Shown here piece by piece: positions 22,213-33,822 of a DNA stretch of 64,000 bases. Each line of letters opens with the position of its first letter. Positions within the stretch are counted from its first letter, which is position 1. Under the pieces are notes generated by a model, which was not told where the DNA came from, did no database searches, and saw nothing but the letters and a program-made list of their open reading frames with translations. The translations under genes and the position numbers were made by a program. The DNA is taken from the NCBI GenBank assembly GCA_030407315.1, contig JALQPE010001717.1:110686-174685 (forward strand), in the 5' to 3' direction. The DNA is from Asparagopsis taxiformis. Lineage: Eukaryota > Rhodophyta > Florideophyceae > Bonnemaisoniales > Bonnemaisoniaceae.

Positions 22213-22491
22213 GCCTTCAGTCAGAGTACGAAAACAGATATCTTCGAGTTGAGGTAAAGCGCAAGGTAAAAAACAACTATCCACTAGCAGACCGAGAAAA
22301 GTAGTGAAAGGGCTCGATGAAGCAACCAAATTCCCGTTACAGAAGCAATCTGATGGTTGCGCAGGAGACAAGTTCAGCAACTGGTTAACAACCGTACAGG
22401 GGCCAGTGGTCGTGGTAGATGTGGTCATTGAAATTGTGCTGCTCATAGTAGATGTGGTTGTCATCAAAGTGCTGCTCTTGGTCAGAGTAGT
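22213..22491 (-). pseudogene. Middle fragment of the split secreted-protein host gene
   Basis: Minus-strand frame of about 92 codons. It starts Thr/Ser-rich (TLTKSSTLMTTTSTM), becomes non-repetitive with several cysteines (GPCTVVNQLLNLSPAQPSDC, CFLPCALPQLEDICF) and ends at the gypsy target duplication after FRTLTEG. Its 5' side joins the fragment at 33823-34739 in frame once the 11.3-kb element and one 3-bp duplication are removed; its 3' side joins 4990-5095. It does not encode a complete protein by itself. Confidence 0.75.
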
Positions 22492-22526
22492 ACGTCTGTG
22501 TTCTCGGAAATGGACGCGGACGTCCA
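22492..22526 (+). repeat. Left inverted end of the 11.3-kb element
   Basis: Starts ACGTCTGTG and ends in GGACGCGGACGTCCA. The reverse complement is at 33788-33822 with about two mismatches. Confidence 0.8.
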
Positions 22527-22810
22527 CAACCTCTAGTACACCTAGTATTACTAGGCGGACGTCCATGTTCTCCAGTATTTTTGGATGCCCGCCTAGAACC
22601 GGACGTCCATGCGGTCTAGTACGTCTAGTATTACTAGGACGACATTCATTGTTTCTAGTACCACGGATGTCCCCCTCGGGATGGACTTCCGCCATGTCTA
22701 TGTCAACCTAGGACGGGCGCCGGTTCAGAAATTCAAAAATTTCGACCCCAGAAATTTCTGCCGCCTTGCTCGACATGGATGTCCGCATCCATCACGGCGA
22801 CCACTCTATT
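22527..22810. repeat. Left subterminal GGACGTCC/CTAGTA-rich repeats
   Basis: Several GGACGTCCATG motifs and CTAGTATTACTAG-type palindromes. Related motifs recur just inside the right end (33434-33787), as subterminal repeats of DNA transposons often do. Confidence 0.6.
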
Positions 22811-23920
22811 TTTCCTTGTCGGTCGACTCCAATTTCGTCTTTAATTTTTTCATCCTCTCGCTCACACCCCCTTCCATTTGGTGCTCACCTCCCCCGTACT
22901 GTACCTCAAACACCCCCAATACCACTCTAGAACGCATTTTCAGCTACCTATCTCCGCTTCCACGGTGCACACCTCCATTCCATACCTACTTTTCTGCTCT
23001 ACCGTACAGATTTCTTATAACCAGTCCTCATACTACCTCAGAATAGGGAAAAACATCCCCTATCCCCTCGACCATGCTCTCCCCCATCACCTTTGCAACG
23101 TATTGTTCTTCAATACCCTCTCTCCTCTACCTTCAACCCCTCTCCTTCGCCCTCTCCACAAACTTCCCCTGCAGCTTACTCTTCGACCTGCTCCACCCCT
23201 CCCTCCCTCACCTGCTACATGACCCCACGCCATCCGCATCTTCGATACCGTATACACCACCACCACCACCGGCCCACGCTCCCGCTCCCCCGCCGTCTCC
23301 CAGAAACCTCCCCGCTCTGAACCACATATCAACCCCCCACTTCGCACCCATCCTCCCACTCTCCTCCCTCCCCAAATACAATAACCCTCTTCTTCCCCAT
23401 CACATCCCCACTCACCACAGCCAGAACAGACGCCACCCCCCTTCCCACCTCTTTCTCCTCACTTTCCTAAAACCCCCTCCTCTCGGGCCTTCAACCGCAC
23501 CCTCCTACGGTCCCACCTAAACACCTCCTCCGCCCTCACTACCCCAACACCCCGCAGCGTCTCCCCAATCCCCATAATATGCTTGTCGGCACTCCTCTCC
23601 GAATCACACTCCAATCTAAACCCGCACTCCGTACATTTCCACTTCCCCCTGTACCATCCCATCCCAAGATTCCATCCACCCCCCACAGAACACATCCTCA
23701 TACCACAGAAGAATTTTCTTCCTCATACCTCATCCTTAAAACCTCCATCTCTTCCATGTAAATTTCGATGTAAATATTTTCTCCACTATGCAAACTCATA
23801 CATGTATGAGCGTATGCATTTCCGCTTCGTCAACCCTGAATATTTGTATTCATGTATTCATAAAATGGAGCCACCCACATCCCTATCCCGTTCTGTAAGC
23901 TTTACAAACCACCAGACGCA
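22811..23920. other. Pyrimidine-rich stretch, no firm gene
   Basis: Strong C/T bias on plus makes long Pro/Ser-rich open frames that look spurious. A short minus frame (23701-23459) contains KWKCTECGFRLECDSERSAD followed by KHIMGIGETLRG. It looks less random and might be a relic, but I cannot assign it. Confidence 0.4.
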
Positions 23921-23929
23921 TACTCCACA

Positions 23930-26096
23930 ACTATACAACAAACACTACTCGCTATTTCAGACGACGCGGTACACAAGTAGCGTAGTCTCAACCTTCCGTG
24001 ACGCCTTCCCTGATGCGTACAAGTGCGAAACACGTCTAGACGTATATCACAAGTGAGCGCGGGAATTTTCGGCACAGGAGATGCTGGGCCACCAAATTGA
24101 TTTTTCGGAAATTTTAGAATTTCTGGGCTGGCCAGCAATGCAATCGAGCTGGACATCCACCGGACGTCCATTTCAGGTTGATCGTGAGAGAGTAGGGCGG
24201 GACCATGATGAAACAAGGACCAAGACCTGTCCCTGACGTGTTGAGCCTGAAATCGACCCTTCGTAAGACGCGATTTTGGCTTACAGTTAGTGCTTACAGA
24301 AGCCAGTGACGGCCCCGGCCGGGGCAGCAGCCGGTTCCTGGGGCCGTTGTGGCCAAATTAGACACCTTGATTTGAATTGAAATTTGGGCTATTCTCAAAA
24401 ACATGCACATGTGAACATGTTTTTGAGATGGGGGTCTGCCGTACGGCACTTTCGACCGCCCAAATCGATATAATTTTGCAATTTTTTTCTGCCCGAAATT
24501 TTAGAATTTCTGGGCTCGCCAGCAATGCAATTTAGCCGGACATCCACTAGACGTCCATTCTGGGTTGTTCGTATGCTGCTCACATCTACGCATTACAGCA
24601 ACCACGCAGGCGGGCCCACTGCTCATACGAAGTGCACGGAATATGAGTAACGTGATGTGTGAATGTTGTTTGTCGTGAGGATGTAAGGTGGGAGCATGTC
24701 GAAACAAGGACCAAAACTTCGCCCTGGCGTATTGAGCCTGAGCCTGGAATCGATCCTTCGTGAGATGTGGCTTTGCTTACAGTTGGTGCTTACAGAAGCC
24801 AGCGATGGCCCCGCTCGGGGCGTCGGATGGCTTCTTCTGGGGCCGTTGTGGCCAGATTAGACACCTTGATTTGAATTGAATTTTGAGCCATTCTCAAAAA
24901 CATGCACATGTGAACATGTTTTTGAGATGGGGGTGTGCCGTACGGCACTTTCGACCGCCCAAATCGATATAATTTTGCAATTTTTTTCTGACTGAAATTT
25001 TAGAATTTCTGGGCTCGCCAGCAATGCAATTGAGCTGGACATTCACCGGACGTCCATTTCAGGTTGGTTGAGTATTGCACATGGATACAGTTTTGCAGCT
25101 ATTTCTCAGCCCAACATTTTAGAATTTCAGGGCTGACCAGCAATGTAACCGAGCCGGACTTCCACTGGACGTCCATTTCAAGTTAGGCTAGTGCTGCATA
25201 TTTGCTCGCATCGCAGCAACTAAGCAAGTGTTGACAGCACCGAGATGCCATGCAGACAAGGGGGAATCGGCTGCAAACGGCTTCCCTGGTCGGCGGCTGG
25301 ATGTCTGGATGTGAATGGCTGCAAGCATGGAAATCTTGCTACCGCACAGCGCATACACACTGCAGCAGCACATCACTGACGCATGCGAAAGTTGGGTGCT
25401 GCAGTGCGTGGTTGTTTGTGTGTTTGTGTGTTTGTGTGTGTATGACGAACCTTGTGGTATCCCTAGGCGTGCACTGGTTCAAAAAGTTTGGACTGCCCCA
25501 TCGGTCGTACTTTGGCGCATTTACATGCATCGGAGAACGACCAAGGAGGTAGAGCAGCAATCGCTGTTGGCTGAGCGTCCAAACTGGAGGGCTTGGGGCA
25601 ATGGTTCTATAGCAGTCATTTATAGGACGCCCACCGTTGATGACTGAGATCCACGGTGGGTTTAGTATTCATGGTGTTGTCCTGCATTGGCGGACGTCGA
25701 AGACGAGTACTTCCAGTGAGCGTCCAAGGTGAACAGCTCAGCAGAGGATTATGATGTGGATGTGAAGGCATGGATGAGGCCAGCAGGAACGTTTCTGCAA
25801 GATGGGCGTGAGTGGGTAAGTGAGCGGGGAGGGGCCGCTCGGGGCGCTTGGTAGCTTCTGGGGCCGTTGTGGCCAAATTAGAATCAAGCCTATGTCCGGC
25901 GGACGTCCTGAATTGCTTTATTTTTTGGGCTATTCTCAAAAACATGCACATGTGAACATGTTTTTGAGATGGGGGTGTGCCGTACGGCACTTTCGACCGC
26001 CCAAATCGATGTATTTTTGCATTTTTTTTCTGACTGAAATTTTAGAATTTCTGGGCTCGCCAGCAATGCAATTGCGCTGGTCATTCACCGGACGTC
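23930..26096 (+). repeat. Left arm of 2.2-kb inverted repeat
   Basis: Reverse complement of 28720-30885. The inner part is almost identical; for example, the mirrored open frames at 25315-25647 and 29168-29500 encode the same residues. The outer 150 bp has diverged. The arm is itself a series of related modules, each with a CATGTTTTTGAG hairpin, a GTGCCGTACGGCAC palindrome and a tail ending GGACGTCCATTTCAGG. Confidence 0.9.
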
Positions 26097-28719
26097 TATA
26101 TGCGCTCAAGCGATTGCTGTCTGCTTCAAATACCTGAGACATTATTGCCCCACACGACATAAAGTCCCCCAACATGCGACGCCCATCAAACATAAACATT
26201 TTCATGCTCTTACTACATTCTAGTCGCACACATACATCCATCTTCAAACAAAAAATGTCATTTAAACACCACCAGTCCCGCTTCATCGTACGCCAATACC
26301 GCCCAGTCACCCAGCAGACAAGCTAGCCGTGCAGAAAATAAGCACTGCCATCTACGTCGGAAACGACTGGATCTCATCATCGCTCTCAGCATTTCCAACA
26401 AGCCCGACATGTTTCCCTACGTCACCCTGCGAAACGATACCATTGTATACTTCTGCATTCTCCGTCAATTGCATTCATTCAATCTGCGCAATGAATTCTT
26501 CAATCTCGAAGCCGGCCGGGTTTTCTGCCCATCCTGCAATAAGGGCATTGGAGAAAGTTCTCTAGCAATGGCCACTAAAGCCTTGATACAACTACACGGT
26601 GCTGATTGCTTCTATCGCTTCCTCAAATCTGTCGACATTTACAAGATACCATCCATCCGACACATTTCCAAACTAAACTAGACTGTTCATTGACAAACTC
26701 GTGTGTAGCCCCATTTAGACCACTCACCACTGGTATCTACTGAGTCACCGCGCACTGCCCTGGTGCTCCCTCCTGAATTCGCTTGGGCTGTCTCAATACA
26801 TTCCGTACTATGCCTATGAAGCAGTCCCGTTATGGATCAGCGTTCTGCGTGTTCAGCACATCATCCCCACGTTACCAGAGCTGCAATTTCTCAGCGGTAC
26901 GGGTATCATCAATCCTTAGCACAGATGTGATACAGCAGCCGATGCAGGTCAATTTCTAGACTCGTAATTTTGCACTCAAGAAGGGAGATCGGTATGGAAA
27001 TTGTCCAGGCATAACAAACCGCCTGTCCTGCTCTCCTGCAGAGCAAGCTCCATCGATCCAGTCGATCAGGAACCTGACGACATGTAGTCGGCGTTCGTTC
27101 CGGACGCGGAAAGGGCAAATTTTTGTGTGGCGTTTGCAGATTCAGTCGCAACGGGAAGCGATGAAACTTTCCGCATGGCGTTTGACTGCGGTTTATCTGA
27201 GACAGACATCGAGCGATCGGTGTTTCTGTCCAGATGAAGCTGGAGATCAATGCCGTATTTGAGCTGATAATTAGAGCAAAGATTTGAAACAAATTTTCTG
27301 TGCAAATTTACGACGCGACACGGCGGAGGGTGGATAACTCAACGTTAGATGTTATTGGTTGAGCCAACATTACAAGACCGTACCGAGGACACGCGCAATC
27401 ATTGATTTTTCGCTCATTGCTTAGAGAGCAAAACTGTCCAATGGTCGTATCAAGTTAGACCAGCACATATTTCCGCAACATCTTGGTGGAACGAAGTCGG
27501 TGCTCACGAAAGCCTGAGAGCTGCCTTGAGTCGAGGATTTTGTACGCCGCCTTATCTGTGGTAGTTTCATACTGCGTTGTTTCACCGTTGGACTTGTGCC
27601 ACGCACACTTGGATCTCTCTCCATACGTACGTGTAGATAAGATGTGAATTGAGCTACAATAGCATACCAAACTGGAAACCAGTATCTACATGCTTTGTGA
27701 GAATATAATGCCTCTTCCTCGAGAAAAGGCCTCCTTCGGAATACTAGATTTCATTCAACCATATCCATCCATCTCCCATCGCTTCAGCATGAAATCATCA
27801 CCATTCCATCCATCGCAACGTTCGTCTCTATCCAAACACTACTCTCCACACATCTCCCCGATCTTTCAGTCCGACCGTACCCGGCGGCGGCCGAGAGAAA
27901 CGTACTGGCCATTGTTAAAAGTATCTACGACGGCAATGAGCGCATATATTAAATCATTCTCTATGTGAACACAGACCCTAATTGCCTCTCGTTTGTGGCA
28001 GAAATGAAACAAACACAAAGACTGCAACTCGTCCATGCGAGAAGCAAAAGCTACAGATTTTTAGCAAGTATCGATAGCTACAAAGAACCACTGCAACGTT
28101 TATTCTAGACTTGTATACATTTTCATTAGCACTTACATTACCATACACGAATAGTATTGCATTAAAGATTTTTATGAGAATGACAGGGGTCAGCGGCCGG
28201 GTTCCCTCCAGCTCAGCTTGGCTCAGCTCCGGATGCAGATGTGGTGAAGGGAAGAGAGAAAAGTCAGATATTCTACCATGATCTGATTTGATTTGCAATC
28301 CGAGAACTTCTTGACTCCCAAAAGGTGTAAACAGTATCCCTGCATATTGGCATCGACCAAAAGAACTGCAGCACTAACTCAATTTTCATTGCAGAGATCA
28401 GCACAACGTATTCGTCTTGAGTGTCACAAGTTGCAATTAGATGGCGCTGACTCGAAGCTAGGAGAGTTGGTAGTTGTGCCGAGTCGGCGTCTTCGGTTTG
28501 ATCGCTCGTGTAAATATCCAAGCAAAATGGCAGGCAAGGAGATACAAAGCCACGCAACAATCAAGCTTACCACATTCCCCAGCCAGAATCACCATAGAAA
28601 TCCTTGCAGTCTGCATCACACAGATCATCTTACGCAGTGCGTGCTGCCCAGGTCGTTATTCGGCCCTATCCAGAAACACTTTCAGGCCTAGTGCAACCAG
28701 TAGATCTGAAATGGAAATG
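26097..28719. other. Spacer between the inverted-repeat arms
   Basis: 2.6 kb of mostly non-coding DNA. One plus frame (26409-26681, 90 codons) contains GRVFCPSCNKGIGESSLAMA, with a CxxC pair and a non-repetitive composition, but it matches no family I know. No transposase motif is visible. Confidence 0.4.
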
Positions 28720-30885
28720 GACGTCCGGTGAATGACCAGCGCAATTGCATTGCTGGCGAGCCCAGAAATTCTAAAATTTCAGTCAGAAAAAAAATGCAAA
28801 AATACATCGATTTGGGGGTCGAAAGTGCCGTACGGCACACCCCCATCTCAAAAACATGTTCACATGTGCATGTTTTTGAGAATAGCCCAAAAAATAAAGC
28901 AATTCAGGACGTCCGCCGGACATAGGCTTGATTCTAATTTGGCCACAACGGCCCCAGAAGCTACCAAGCGCCCCGAGCGGCCCCTCCCCGCTCACTTACC
29001 CACTCACGCCCATCTTGCAGAAACGTTCCTGCTGGCCTCATCCATGCCTTCACATCCACATCATAATCCTCTGCTGAGCTGTTCACCTTGGACGCTCACT
29101 GGAAGTACTCGTCTTCGACGTCCGCCAATGCAGGACAACACCATGAATACTAAACCCACCGTGGATCTCAGTCATCAACGGTGGGCGTCCTATAAATGAC
29201 TGCTATAGAACCATTGCCCCAAGCCCTCCAGTTTGGACGCTCAGCCAACAGCGATTGCTGCTCTACCTCCTTGGTCGTTCTCCGATGCATGTAAATGCGC
29301 CAAAGTACGACCGATGGGGCAGTCCAAACTTTTTGAACCAGTGCACGCCTAGGGATACCACAAGGTTCGTCATACACACACAAACACACAAACACACAAA
29401 CAACCACGCACTGCAGCACCCAACTTTCGCATGCGTCAGTGATGTGCTGCTGCAGTGTGTATGCGCTGTGCGGTAGCAAGATTTCCATGCTTGCAGCCAT
29501 TCACATCCAGACATCCAGCCGCCGACCAGGGAAGCCGTTTGCAGCCGATTCCCCTTTGTCTGCATGGCATCTCGGTGCTGTCAACACTTGCTTAGTTGCT
29601 GCGATGCGAGCAAATGTGCAGCACTAGCCTAACTTGAAATGGACGTCCAGTGGAAGTCCGGCTCGGTTACATTGCTGGTCAGCCCTGAAATTCTAAAATG
29701 TTGGGCTGAGAAATAGCTGCAAAACTGTATCCATGTGCAATACTCGACCAACCTGAAATGGACGTCCGGTGAATGTCCAGCTCAATTGCATTGCTGGCGA
29801 GCCCAGAAATTCTAAAATTTCAGTCAGAAAAAAATTGCAAAAATTAACGATTTGGGCGGTCGAAAGTGCCGTACGGCACACCCCCATCTCAAAAACATGT
29901 TCACATGTGCATGTTTTTGAGAATAGCCCAAATTTCAATTCAAATCAAGGTGTCTAATTTGGCCACAACGGCCCCAGGAACCGGCTGCTGCCCCGGCCGG
30001 GGCCGTCACTGGCTTCTGTAAGCACCAACTGTAAGCAAAGCCACATCTCACGAAGGATCGATTCCAGGCTTCAAGCCCAAGTTATGCTAGGGAGACATCT
30101 TTTTCCCTGTTTCATCATGGTCCCACCTTACATCCTCACGACAAACAACACTCACACATCACGTTACTCATATTCCGTGCACTTTGTATGAGTAGTGAGC
30201 CCGCCTGCTTAGTTGCTGCAATGCATGGATGTGGGCAGCACACGACCAACCTGAAATGGACGTCCTGTGGATGTCCAGCTCGATTGCACTGCTGGCCAGC
30301 CCAGAAATTCTAAAATTTCGGGCAGAAAAAATTGTGAAAAATCATCGATTTGGGCGGGTCGATTGTGCCGTACGGCAGACCCCCATCTCAAAAACATGTT
30401 CACATGTGCATGTTTTTGAGAATAGCCCAAATTTCAATTCAAATCAAGGTGTCTAATTTGGCCACAACGGCCCCAGGAACCGGCTGCTGCCCCGACCGGG
30501 GTCATCACTGGCTTCTGTAAGCACTAACTGTAAGCCAAAATCGCGTCTTACGAAGGGTCGATTTCAGGCTCAACACGTCAGGGACAGGTCTTGGTCCTTG
30601 TTTCATCATGGTCCCGCCCTACTCTCTCACGATCAACCTGAAATGGACGTCCGGTGGATGTCCAGCTCGATTGCATTGCTGGCCAGCCCAGAAATTCTAA
30701 AATTTCCGAAAAATCAATTTGGTGGCTCAGCATCTCCTGTGCAGAAAACTCTCGCACTCATTTCTGATATACGTTTTGACGTGTTTTTTACTTTTAAGCA
30801 TCAGGAAAGGCGTTACGGAAAATTGGGACTACGCCACTTGTGAGCCGCGTCGTCTGAGATAGCGAGTAGAGTTTGTTGTATAGTA
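28720..30885 (-). repeat. Right arm of 2.2-kb inverted repeat
   Basis: Mirror of 23930-26096, with the same modules in reverse order. Hairpins CTCAAAAACATG/CATGTTTTTGAG lie near 28848, 29886 and 30386, and in the left arm near 24393, 24891 and 25931. Confidence 0.9.
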
Positions 30886-31424
30886 TTTATATTGTATTCC
30901 AAATGTGCGTTCGAGACCTCGTTTGTAATGTTCTCGTGGTTTTGTGGGTATCAGTTTTGTGCTCACTTCTGGCAGCCCAATGGTGGAATGTGCCTGAGCG
31001 ATCAATCATCACCGCTAGGTCACACATTTTGCTGGCAACGTGCGCTTGGAAGGATGAATGACCGCCGTGGGAGATGGATTTTCAATTAATTCATTTGAAA
31101 TAATAAAATTATATTAATTGCGAACTTCATGGAATAAGTTTGTGCTTTACAGTGGATATTACAGGGATCATTTAAGGGAAGCAAATGGATTGTGATATAT
31201 ATGATTATACCATTCCGATGTTCTCGATCCGGATCTCATCATTCGGGAGTTCAGAGACCATGGCTTGGGCCATTATTAATCTCAATACCGGCGATGATAT
31301 GGAGTATGCACAGCAGGACTTAAGCTGACGTTGAAAGCTGTCCAGTCGACGCCGCAGGTTAACCTGTGGAATTCCACTTCTCCGCCGTCACTGGCTGAGG
31401 TTCTTTGGTCGTGTTTCCTTTGTT

Positions 31425-32840
31425 TGGGTGTAGAGGATAGAACGACGGTGAGTATGCCAGTTTGGAGAGTATGCAGCGAGGGAAGCGTGTGTTTTGAGTC
31501 GTACTGTTGTCGTTGATGCGATATTGATTCATTAGAAGCTTCGTGAGTCATGGTTTGCATGTTGTGAACCATGGGAGGCAGGTAAGTAAGTGAGTCTCGC
31601 GGGTGTGCAATAAGGGATGCATGGGTTTTTAGTCTGACTGTTCTGGTTCATTTTGATGTTGTATAGGTGGTGCAGGAATAGTGATGAAGGTAAGTTTCAT
31701 TGAGCTGAAAGACGGGTTTCGCGATGAAATGGAATGCTGACTACATTTTTTCGTTGCACGATTTGTGAATTATTGGTTGTATTGTTTGTATGATGCAACG
31801 AGATGAAGAGGTTAAGTGCGTCCTGAGGGTATGAAGCGAGGGAAGTGTTTGTTTTAAATGTGACTGTCGTCTTTTATGCAATATTTATTTATTGGGAGCT
31901 TAGTGAGTCATGGTGCATATTTGCTGAAGGGTGGAAAGGAGGTAGGTGAGCATTTGAGGGGTGCAGTGAGTGGAATGTGGGTTTTGAGTCTGACTGCTGT
32001 GGTTGATGTTGATTTTGTGTAGGTGATTCTGGAATGGTGATGACGGAAGGTAAGTTACATTGAGCGCCTAGTTAAGTTGCGCGAAGATATGGAATGCTGA
32101 CTACATTTTTTTGTACAATTTTTGACTTATGGTTTCTATTGTGTGCAGGATACAACGAGGGTAAGTGAGTTCTGAGGGTATGCAGCGAGGGAAGCATGGG
32201 TTTTCAGTCCGACTGTTGTTGTTGATTTCGATTTTTGTAGGTGATGCAGGAATGGTGATGACGGAAGGTAAGTTGCATTTAGCGCGCAGTCCGGTGGTGC
32301 GAAGATGCGGAATGTTGACTTCATTTGTTGGTTGTGAGATTTTCGACTTTTGGTATGTATTGTGTGTAGAATGAAACGAGAGTAAGTGAGTTCTGAGGGT
32401 ATGCATCGAGAGAAGTGTTTGTTTCGAATCTGACTATTGCAGTTAATGCGATATTTATTCATTGGAAGCTTATCCAGTCATGGTGCGTATTGTGTCGAGC
32501 GAAGGAAAGTGCGGAAGTTTTGAGAGTATGCTGAGAGGGACATGTGGGTTTTGAGTCCGACTGTTGTGGTTGATTTCGATTTTATGCAGGTGATGCTGGA
32601 ATGGTGATGACAGAAGGTAAGTTTCATTGAGCGCCAAGACTTGTTTTGCGAAGATATGGACTGCTGACTTTGATTATTCATTGCAAGGTTTTTGGATCAT
32701 GGTTTGTATTGTGTGTAGGATGGATGAGAGGTAAGTAAGGGATTTTCTAAGATATCTGGCGTGGTAAGCGTTGCTTTTGAATCTGACTGTTGGGGTTGAT
32801 GTTGTGTATGTGATGCAGGAGTGGTGAAGCAGGAACGGCA
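31425..32840 (+). repeat. Tandem array of microexon-like cassettes
   Basis: Eight degenerate copies of an anchor like TTTTGAGTCTGACTGTTGTGG recur at alternating spacings of about 130 and 220 bp. Between anchors lie short segments flanked by an AG and a GTAAGT, the form of tiny exons: a 27-nt type (near 31667, 32023, 32241 and 32590) and a 12-nt type (near 32149, 32368 and 32718). Both lengths are multiples of three. Some copies have stops in the shared phase, so coding use is doubtful; the array could be a decayed repetitive gene or a repeat that mimics splice sites. Confidence 0.55.
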
Positions 32841-33174
32841 GGACTCAGGGAGAGTGAAGAAGGGATCTAGGAAGATGGGGAATGAAGCTGTGAGGTGTTT
32901 CTGGTATGTGTATATTTTCAGGCATACGATAGAAGTAAGAGTGGGTTTCAAGTCGTGTAAGATTTTGCTGACCATGTTCGTGTTTCATGTCTTGATGATT
33001 TAATGGCTGGGGTGGTGTCGAGGAAAGCGGGGATGGTATTGGGAAGGAGCAGATTTTTTGTAATCTAGGTCGTGAGGGTTCTTGAAGTATGTGCGGATGG
33101 TGGTGCATGGCGTTCGGATGGTAGGGAGAACGCGATAGTGAGGGAGATGGGTGATCGACGGTATGCTGACAGGT

Positions 33175-33310
33175 ATTTTGTATTCTGGCTGGATACGTAT
33201 TCCATATTCTAGCTGGATACATATTCCGTATCCTGGCTTGATACGTATTTCCTATTCTAACCGGGTATTTATTTCCTATTCTGACCAGATATGTATTTCC
33301 TATTCTAGAG
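33175..33310. repeat. Degenerate minisatellite of TATTC/GGATACGTATT units
   Basis: About five to six imperfect units with the pattern TATTCTGGCTGGATACGTAT, decaying to the right. Confidence 0.7.
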
Positions 33311-33433
33311 AGACGTATTGTATACGAGCAGTTTCGTAAATGAGAGAATAAAATACGGTCCGATATGGGCCCTTAATTTACCATCCGCTGTAATTTCTTC
33401 CCTCCGGGTTTTTGCTGATATATTGTATACTGG

Positions 33434-33690
33434 ATGTCGGGTCCTAGTATCCGGCCAAACGTACTAGAAAAACTGGATGTCGGGTCCTAGTACTCCGCCA
33501 AACGTACTAGAGAAAGTGTATGTCGGGTCCTAGTATTCCGCCGAACGTACTAGAGAAAGTGGATGTCGGGTCCTAGGATCCCGCTGAATGTACTAGAGAA
33601 ATTGGATGTCGGGTCCTAGTATTCCGCCGAACGTACTAGAGAAAGTGGATGTCGGGTCCTAGTATTCCGCCGAACGTACTAGAGAAAGTG
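33434..33690. repeat. 43-bp tandem repeat, six units
   Basis: Each unit starts GGATGTCGGGTCCTAGTA and ends CGTACTAGAGAAAGT. The units lie just inside the right end of the 11.3-kb element and share CTAGTA and GACGTCC motifs with its left subterminal region. Confidence 0.9.
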
Positions 33691-33787
33691 GACGTCCGCA
33701 TCCAAAAAATTTTTATTTTTTTTCGGACGCGGACGTTCATTTGTTCTAGTAAATCTCGGGGCCGACTAGGACCCGTACTAGAGAGAC

Positions 33788-33822
33788 TGGACGTCCGCGT
33801 CCACTTCCGAAAACACAGACGT
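33788..33822 (-). repeat. Right inverted end of the 11.3-kb element
   Basis: Ends CACAGACGT on plus, followed by AGT (33823-33825), the same triplet that precedes the left end. Confidence 0.8.

Larger units (their letters stand above)
22492..33822. mobile_element. 11.3-kb terminal-inverted-repeat element of unknown class
   Basis: Ends are a 35-bp inverted repeat (22492-22526 and 33788-33822) starting ACGTCTGTG, with about two mismatches, flanked by AGT on both sides (22489-22491 and 33823-33825). It interrupts a Ser/Thr-rich coding frame that is continuous when it is removed. Inside are GGACGTCC-rich subterminal DNA, a pyrimidine-rich stretch, a 2.2-kb inverted repeat with a 2.6-kb spacer, a 2-kb tandem array with splice-like signals, and two minisatellites. 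I recognise no transposase, so it may be non-autonomous or mobilised by an unknown enzyme. A 3-bp duplication alone does not fix the superfamily. Confidence 0.72.

Noticed and set aside
23074..23520. Pro/Ser-rich open frames of about 150 codons
   Set aside because: Produced by a strongly pyrimidine-biased stretch open in several frames at once; no domain and no conserved pattern.
25315..25647. 110-codon open frame, repeated at 29168-29500 on the other strand
   Set aside because: The two copies are mirror images in the inverted-repeat arms; other frames are equally open and no motif is recognisable, so identity reflects duplication, not coding constraint.
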